Assembly (NCBI RefSeq): GCF_050624435.1
Contig: NC_134542.1
Location: forward strand, 12,731,497 to 12,795,496
Reading direction: 5' to 3'
Source of the DNA: Tenrec ecaudatus
Lineage: Eukaryota > Chordata > Mammalia > Afrosoricida > Tenrecidae
Length of the DNA: 64,000 nucleotides
The notes below the pieces were generated by a model, which was given only the letters and a program-made list of their open reading frames with translations, did no database searches and was not told the DNA's origin. Both the position numbers and the translations under genes were made by a program. Below, in pieces: positions 58,565 through 64,000 of this stretch (positions within the stretch are counted from its first letter, which is position 1; every line of letters starts with the position of its first letter).

Positions 58565-58775
58565 TCAAAATATCACAAAAACCAAACTCATTAACATCAA
58601 TTCAATTCCAATTCATAGGGACCATATAAGACAGGGCAGAACTGTCTCTGTAGGTTTCTAAAACTCTAATTCTTTCTTCCTACAAGTGACTGGGAGTTCT
58701 GAATCACCGACCTTGAGGTTAACCTTGAGGTTAACCACGGGACTCCTGACCACTCTGCTGTCAGGGCTCCTCACA
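58565..58775 (-). repeat. AfroSINE copy with short internal duplication
   Basis: AACCAAACTCATTAACATCA, CCAATTCATAGGGACCATAT, GCAGAACTGTCTCTGTAGG, then ACCTTGAGGTTA twice in tandem (58709-58735), and CTGTCAGGGCTCC at the head. Confidence 0.88.
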
Positions 58776-60263
58776 GAGTCTCACAGGGACGCTGGACTCA
58801 AGGTGTTGGCTAAGGTGACTCCTCAAGCAGACAGGACAACTCCCCTCGAAGTGATTTGCAGTTGACAGGCTTCAGTTCTTTGTGATTTTAAGATTCAGAG
58901 TCCTATTTCTTTGCTGGCTGGTAACCTGGGGGGCAATGCTCAATTTTTAAAGCCTGCCCACATCCCTCTCCTCAAGGTGCCTTCATCCTTCACGACAACA
59001 CGTTGGTGTGGAGCTTATACTGGGCAAGAGATAATCTTTGCCTTCAAGCTCCCCTCCCCCCCAAGAAGCACACTGCTATTACCATTTTCCAGGAAACAGA
59101 GACTGAGGACAAGAGTGCTAAGTGTGGGCAGCACTCCCAATAACCCAAGGTCTGACGGTCCCCAAAGGCCCTGAATTCTCGAGGAGCCAGGCTGAGTTGT
59201 AAAATCACATCGTCATCATCAAAATTGTGTGAGCACCTTAAAGGTGTCAGTGGCCTGGACTGGGGACCGAGAAGTCAAATTATGAGTGTGTTTGACCCAG
59301 TCTGGGGTAGAGTTGGCTTCCCAAATTGGAGACCTGACATGAGAAACATTGATGTTCCCCAAAGTAACGGATGCATTTCTGTTATCTCCCATCCTTGAAC
59401 CTCTTGTGCCCCTCGGCTGCTTCATTGAAGCCTAACATTGATAGAAAGTCAAATCCAGGCAATTCCAAACAGTCAAAGAACAGCAGGCATTATTTAGAGG
59501 GGGGAAAACCCCAACCACATGATTAAAATATGTTTAACTCTTTCTTCTTTCGGGCACATAGCAAATACTCTGATGGTGGTTGTGCCGGATTTTCTGGCTT
59601 CTAGAAATGGTTCCTTCAAATCAGTGCTGGATTTGAGCACTGGGACCTCAGTTGAGTGAAACGGGTCTAGTTGTGAAGCTGGAAGGAAACAGAGTGGGAG
59701 CTTCATCAGGGATAAGCCATTTCTCTTCTGTTCACCACCGAATCCTCATCAGGGACGCCAAGAGGAGACACACTCCAGTACTTGGCTTAATAAGTGGAGT
59801 CATAAAAATGACCATATTGAAAACTAACTTCCTATTTGTGACCTTTAGGCAATTAGGGGGGATTTTTATTTTTTCTCTCCCTAAGGCAGGTACCTGTTAA
59901 TGAGCCTTGGATTAACCACCAGCCACTCAAACCATGTTTCAAAATCTTTAGGACAGAATTCCAAATACTCAAGAAGGTCTTCCTTTTTTTTCTTTTTCAG
60001 AAGATGTGATGCCTACAGTCTCTAGATGATAAAGCCAAAATCCAGGAGAACTATCCCCATTCTAACATATTTCCACATTTTTGTGAGTCAGTTTTGATAT
60101 TCTATCACTACTTAAAGATTGAACCTTATTCAAAAGAGAAGTTGAGTACCTTGATTGTTCTTTATTAAAGAGACACCTTGAAGTTTAATGAAAACTTTTT
60201 TTCACTCATAAAACAAAATATTCGAGTCCCATCATGGAATCACAATAATGCCTGCAATTAGCG
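58776..60263. other. Intronic DNA without recognised features
   Basis: About 1.5 kb with no exon or nameable repeat. Confidence 0.4.
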
Positions 60264-60747
60264 TGGTGGTTACATAACCTGGTGTCAATTTGAGGATATT
60301 AAGAGCAAAGGGGTAGAGTCTAGCCTGATGATTTCTCCTCGTGGGTGTGGCTTTCTCATGAGGATTCTGGAAACGTTCTCTCTTTTTTTCTCCCTGAAGA
60401 TGGGCCACACACTCTCAGCTTCACCTCCTGCTGGCAAACTACACTCAGAGAGATGGAGGATTCAGGCCAGCTTTAAGATGCTTCCACCGCCACTGGATCT
60501 ACAAGACTTTCTACACACCAGCCTTTGATCTTCTGGCATTAGGTAGGTATCATTGCACGTGCTGCGTGAGTCTTAAGAGGAATTTATGGAGTCGCATTAG
60601 CCATCTGGGCTAATATCAGATTTATGGACTTGATCTAGATTTACCTGGGATGTTTTCTCTACATGTATTTGCTCTTTGATATAGTGTTCTCTCTTGCACA
60701 CGTGAGTGTCTCTGCATTTGTTTCTCTAGTCAACCAAGACTAACACA
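60264..60747 (+). repeat. LTR-like repeat, family C, fullest copy
   Basis: TGGTGGTTACATAACCTGGT, GGTAGAGTCTAGCCTGATGA, GTGGCTTTCTCATGAGGATT, GCTGCGTGAGTCTTAAGAGG, GACTTGATCTAGATTTACC, TTTGTTTCTCTAGTCAACC, ending ACTAACACA. About 484 bases, bounded TG...CA. No coding frame; LTR is the likeliest class but no paired copy is seen. Confidence 0.55.
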
Positions 60748-60979
60748 ACTAGGGAATGCTTTTCTATTGGAGTCATTTAGAAATATGTTGAACCCTCTGA
60801 GTATGTGTGTCCATGGCTTTTCTATCTCTTTCTTATATGTTTCCACATATGTGCTGGACAACATAAAATAGTCATGTTAGTCAGGCAAATTGGAAAAGAG
60901 AAATATTCTGAGAAATTTTTAGAAAGTCGTTTTTGGTGTTTTTGTTTTTTTTTAAGAAAATGAATCAATGAAAAAATGA

Positions 60980-61145
60980 GCCGTTAAAAAGTGCTCAACT
61001 GCTAACTAAACAGGTAGCTTTCTCCTCTGTGAGAGAAAGATAGGGCAATCAGCTTCCATAAAGATTCACAGCTGTAAATCCTATGGGACAGCCCTAGTCT
61101 ATCCTAAAACATTTATCTGAGTTGAGGTTGATGTGATTGCAATTG
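60980..61145 (+). repeat. AfroSINE copy
   Basis: CGTTAAAAAGTGCTCAACTG, CTGTGAGAGAAAGATAGGGC, AATCAGCTTCCATAAAGATT, GTAAATCCTATGGGACAGCC. Confidence 0.86.
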
Positions 61146-61229
61146 TCATTTTTTTATACAACGTGTTTAAAATGGTGCCAACTTTTGTTTGTATACAACT
61201 TTCCTTTGACCATTAACCTTTATTGCTCT

Positions 61230-61332
61230 TAAGAGTCCTGGTAGACTCTGAAACCCACAGGGACAGGCAGTTCTACCTTGTCCTACAGGATCTCTATGAA
61301 CTGATTCAAGGGCAGCGAGTTTTTTTAGATTC
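61230..61332 (+). repeat. AfroSINE copy with internal deletion
   Basis: TTAAGAGTCCTGGTAGACTC then ACCCACAGGGACAGGCAGTT, TTGTCCTACAGGATCTCTAT, GAACTGATTCAAGGGCAGCG. Head and tail are joined with the middle missing. Confidence 0.78.
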
Positions 61333-61547
61333 GGTCCAATGGCAGTGGATGGGTGAGTTCATTGCCCTTGACCCACTCAATTGTTACAAGCTGTGAAGAA
61401 GGAGGCAGGACCCCCTCAGTCACTTCCCCATTTTATAGTCACAGCATCCATTGTGTCATTTGTTAATTCCAGGTGTCTGTCATGTCAAATGCTTTGTTAT
61501 TTTTCTTCGTATTTTTTTTTCATTCTCAAGAAGTCTTCTTATTCGGA

Positions 61548-61742
61548 AGCCCTGGGCAGTGCAGGCAGTGAGTGCCAGGCTGCTAACTGAAAGGCTGACA
61601 AAGTTAACCCACCCAGAGGCTCCTTGAAAGTCCCAGTGAGCTGCTCCAATGAACACTCCAGCCAAGAAAACCTACGGGACCATTCTACTCTATCACATGG
61701 GTGGCTAGAAGTGGAAATTGCGTTCACAGCACCTAACAACTA
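61548..61742 (+). repeat. AfroSINE copy (RTE-type tail)
   Basis: GAAGCCCTGGGCAGTGCAGG, GGCTGCTAACTGAAAGGCTG, CACCCAGAGGCTCCTTGAAA, ACCATTCTACTCTATCACAT, ending ACAGCACCTAACAACTAAC, the tail ending shared with RTE. Confidence 0.88.
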
Positions 61743-63828
61743 ACTCTTCGGACTGCATTCTTCTGCCAGCATCTCTAATAATATCATTGCTGAGGAGTGG
61801 AACGCATGCGCCCCCGACAGGTGGGGCTGGCCGGGTGCAGTTCGCATGTCCCTCCGCAGGATGGTTGCAGGGTGCTTGACTCAGAACACCTCTAATTCTT
61901 TCCGATTTTCTGCTTTAATTCCAGCTAATCTTTCTTCAAAAGAAGCAGGGACCAAACCGAGGCAATAGAAAGGTGTTATTAAAATATTTATAAATATTAA
62001 GCCTACTTATTGCCAGTTTACGTTTTCTACTGTATGAATGTTTTTAAGGTGTTACCATTGTGTAAAATCCCAAAATAGAAATGTAAATGCCTAGCTTTTC
62101 AAATGACAGAATTACAATTTTTAAACCTAAATTATACTTCTCTTTGTATGTGATCTTTCTTGCTATGTTCATCATTAAGCTACTATTTTTTCTCTACTCT
62201 GAAAAGCCATCTTTCAAAAAGTCCAGTTCTTTTTACTCTTATCCACAGGGAAGTCGTAATCCCTGGCTTAAATAGAAGCTGGTTACCATGGAAATCATTT
62301 TAATGCCACTGAATCAATATTTTGATTTTGCTGACATTTAACATAAAAAGAAGAGACAAGCTAAGATTATGAAAGCCAATTTATATTTTTGTTATAATTT
62401 TGATTGCTAGGAATATTGTATATAAAAAACAAACGTGTTCTATAAGGAACCCAGGTAACACATGATTATAAAGAACTGAGAATTCAAAGAAGAAAAATGT
62501 ACATTTGACATCCTTTTGACTTGAGTGCACACATACATGTGCATACATTTGCATTTATGATTGTCCACCAATTCTGAACTGGGGGCTAATCTTATCCGAT
62601 TATTATTGAGGTCCCAATTTGGCAGAAGGGATTTGAGTGTGAGTAGCTTTTTAGTTGCCTTTTTATTGAATGCTCTCAAGAGGATGTGAAATTTGCCTTG
62701 ACAATTGTCCTTCCATAAAAATCTGCCATTCCTGTACCAGACCCTAGCAGAGCTCTCCGGGTATACGGACCATCCCTCAAGACCCACTGAACAAATATGC
62801 AGGTGTTTACAAACCTTACTTGTCTGTCAGTCTACCTTCTAAGTCCACCTTCTCTCTTTGCTACTATAACTTAATCACATTCTCTTCTTCTGACGACCAG
62901 AGATAACTAACCATGTACAGTTCCAGAATCTTAGATTCTGAAGGAATCAGATAGAGAATTATGAAACTATTCTACTTCAGGAGCCAGTTACTTCAAATAT
63001 TTCAGAGGGGTAGTAATTATTTCTGTGTGGAAGGTACTTGAATCCCCACCCAAAGGTTTCTCCCCAGAACTGATAATCATGCTGGGTCTTTGCGGTTTTC
63101 TAGTTCTGTTCTGTTTCGGTCTCTTGTCTCCTCTCCTTTGCTACTGGTTCATGTATTCTTCATTCTTGAAACTTTCCAGATGGTGCTTGATCCTACTGCC
63201 TTCGTTCATGGTTCATCCTTTTTACAAAACTCCTTTTACAAACCATCTAATTTAGTTGATTATGTTTTTTTCCTGAATTCCATTGAGGAGTGGGGTGACA
63301 GAAACAATAATAGGTAATGAAATACGCCGTGTTACAATTTTGGAAGACACCCGAGAACAACGTGTAGAATTTACAAGTCATGCCTCTAGGGCAATTCAGG
63401 TTGGCCAATGCTGCCAGCAGCCCCCTGGAGAACGTGACTTTACCTTTGGTGTGTTGATAAACTAAGCATCTAAATTATTTCTGTAAGAAGCAGTGTGTTA
63501 CAGGTTGAAGGACCTACTCATGACCTTGAATTATGAGAAAGAACATTTATTTCTAATATGCTAAGAGGGGCAATAACATGTGTGGGCACAAAATTGTTCT
63601 GTATGCGCTGTCACATTGATTCTGCTCATAGTAATTCAGTGATACATACATCTCACACACAGAGACACATACACAGAGAGGGAGAGAGAGAGAAAGAAAG
63701 TCATTACATCAAAACAAATTGGAACAAACATAAACATTCATCAAGAATAAAATGAGCATTTTATGATGCTCACCTTCCCTTGAAGACAAAGTGGGTGAAT
63801 AAACAAATGTGGTGAAGAAAGCTGATGG
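61743..63828. other. Intronic DNA; candidate element near 62255-62400
   Basis: No exon or nameable repeat in 2.1 kb. The stretch 61960-62400 is AT-rich, non-repetitive and contains an X-box-like GGTTACCATGGAAAT at 62281-62295. A GGGAGAGAGAGAGAAAGAAAG run lies near 63681. Confidence 0.35.
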
Positions 63829-64000
63829 TGCCTGGCTATCAGCAGTTATAGCGTCTGGGGTCTTAAAGGCTTGAAGGTAAACAAGCAACTATCTAGCTCA
63901 GAAGCAACAAAGCCCACATGGAAGAAGCCCCCAGACTGTGCAATCATGAGGTGTCGAAGGGATCAGGTATCAGGCATCATCAGAACAAAAATCTTACCAT
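63829..64000 (+). repeat. LINE (probably L1) 3' region, runs off window
   Basis: TGGTGCCTGGCTATCAGCAG, GTCTGGGGTCTTAAAGGCTT, AGAAGCAACAAAGCCCACAT, GGAAGAAGCCCCCAGAC, ATGAGGTGTCGAAGGG, ATCAGGTATCAGGCATC. It is the segment expected just upstream of the text at 57008, and continues beyond the window. Confidence 0.7.

Overview
The window is nuclear DNA of a placental mammal from Afrotheria, most likely a tenrec (Tenrecidae, e.g. Echinops or a relative). Three repeat groups point there. Dozens of tRNA-derived SINEs of the AfroSINE type occur on both strands. BovB/RTE-clade LINE pieces of the kind shared by afrotherians are common. Five short non-autonomous hAT elements look like SPIN ('space invader') transposons, which among afrotherians are reported from tenrec. 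Naming of repeat families is from memory of consensus sequences; no database search was run.

Only one protein-coding segment is convincing: a large internal exon of NYAP2 (neuronal tyrosine-phosphorylated phosphoinositide-3-kinase adaptor 2) on the minus strand at 14229-15326, with a polypyrimidine-AG acceptor and a GTAAGTG donor. It encodes about 365 residues and carries both YxxM motifs that recruit the PI3-kinase p85 SH2 domains. I found no other NYAP2 exon, so the rest of the window is read as intron: about 14 kb of the downstream intron (low coordinates) and at least 48.6 kb of the upstream intron (high coordinates).

The intronic DNA is a layered record of insertions. The oldest layer is MIR and L2 remains plus mammalian LTR-like repeats. 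Above it lie afrotherian LTR-like families, RTE LINE fragments (two longer antisense stretches at 20025-21215 and 36935-38345, and three copies in which the RTE 5' end is joined directly to the RTE 3' tail), lineage L1-like 3' regions, AfroSINEs, hAT elements and one probable solo ERV LTR. Several insertions are nested: a SINE inside RTE, SPIN inside an older repeat, a LINE 3' region splitting a SINE, a solo LTR splitting an LTR-like repeat, and hAT plus SINE inside another. Other items are a 3'-truncated U2 snRNA pseudogene at 26035-26080, a GAA-to-GGA purine tract at 43444-43556, an AT-rich foldback at 6498-6627, and a few repeat-free stretches that could be conserved non-coding elements.

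I see no operon, CRISPR array, new gene cluster or undescribed system. The most informative observations are the hAT insertions with a shared CTCTAGGG-like target, the recurrent 5'-3' fused RTE copies, and the nested insertions.
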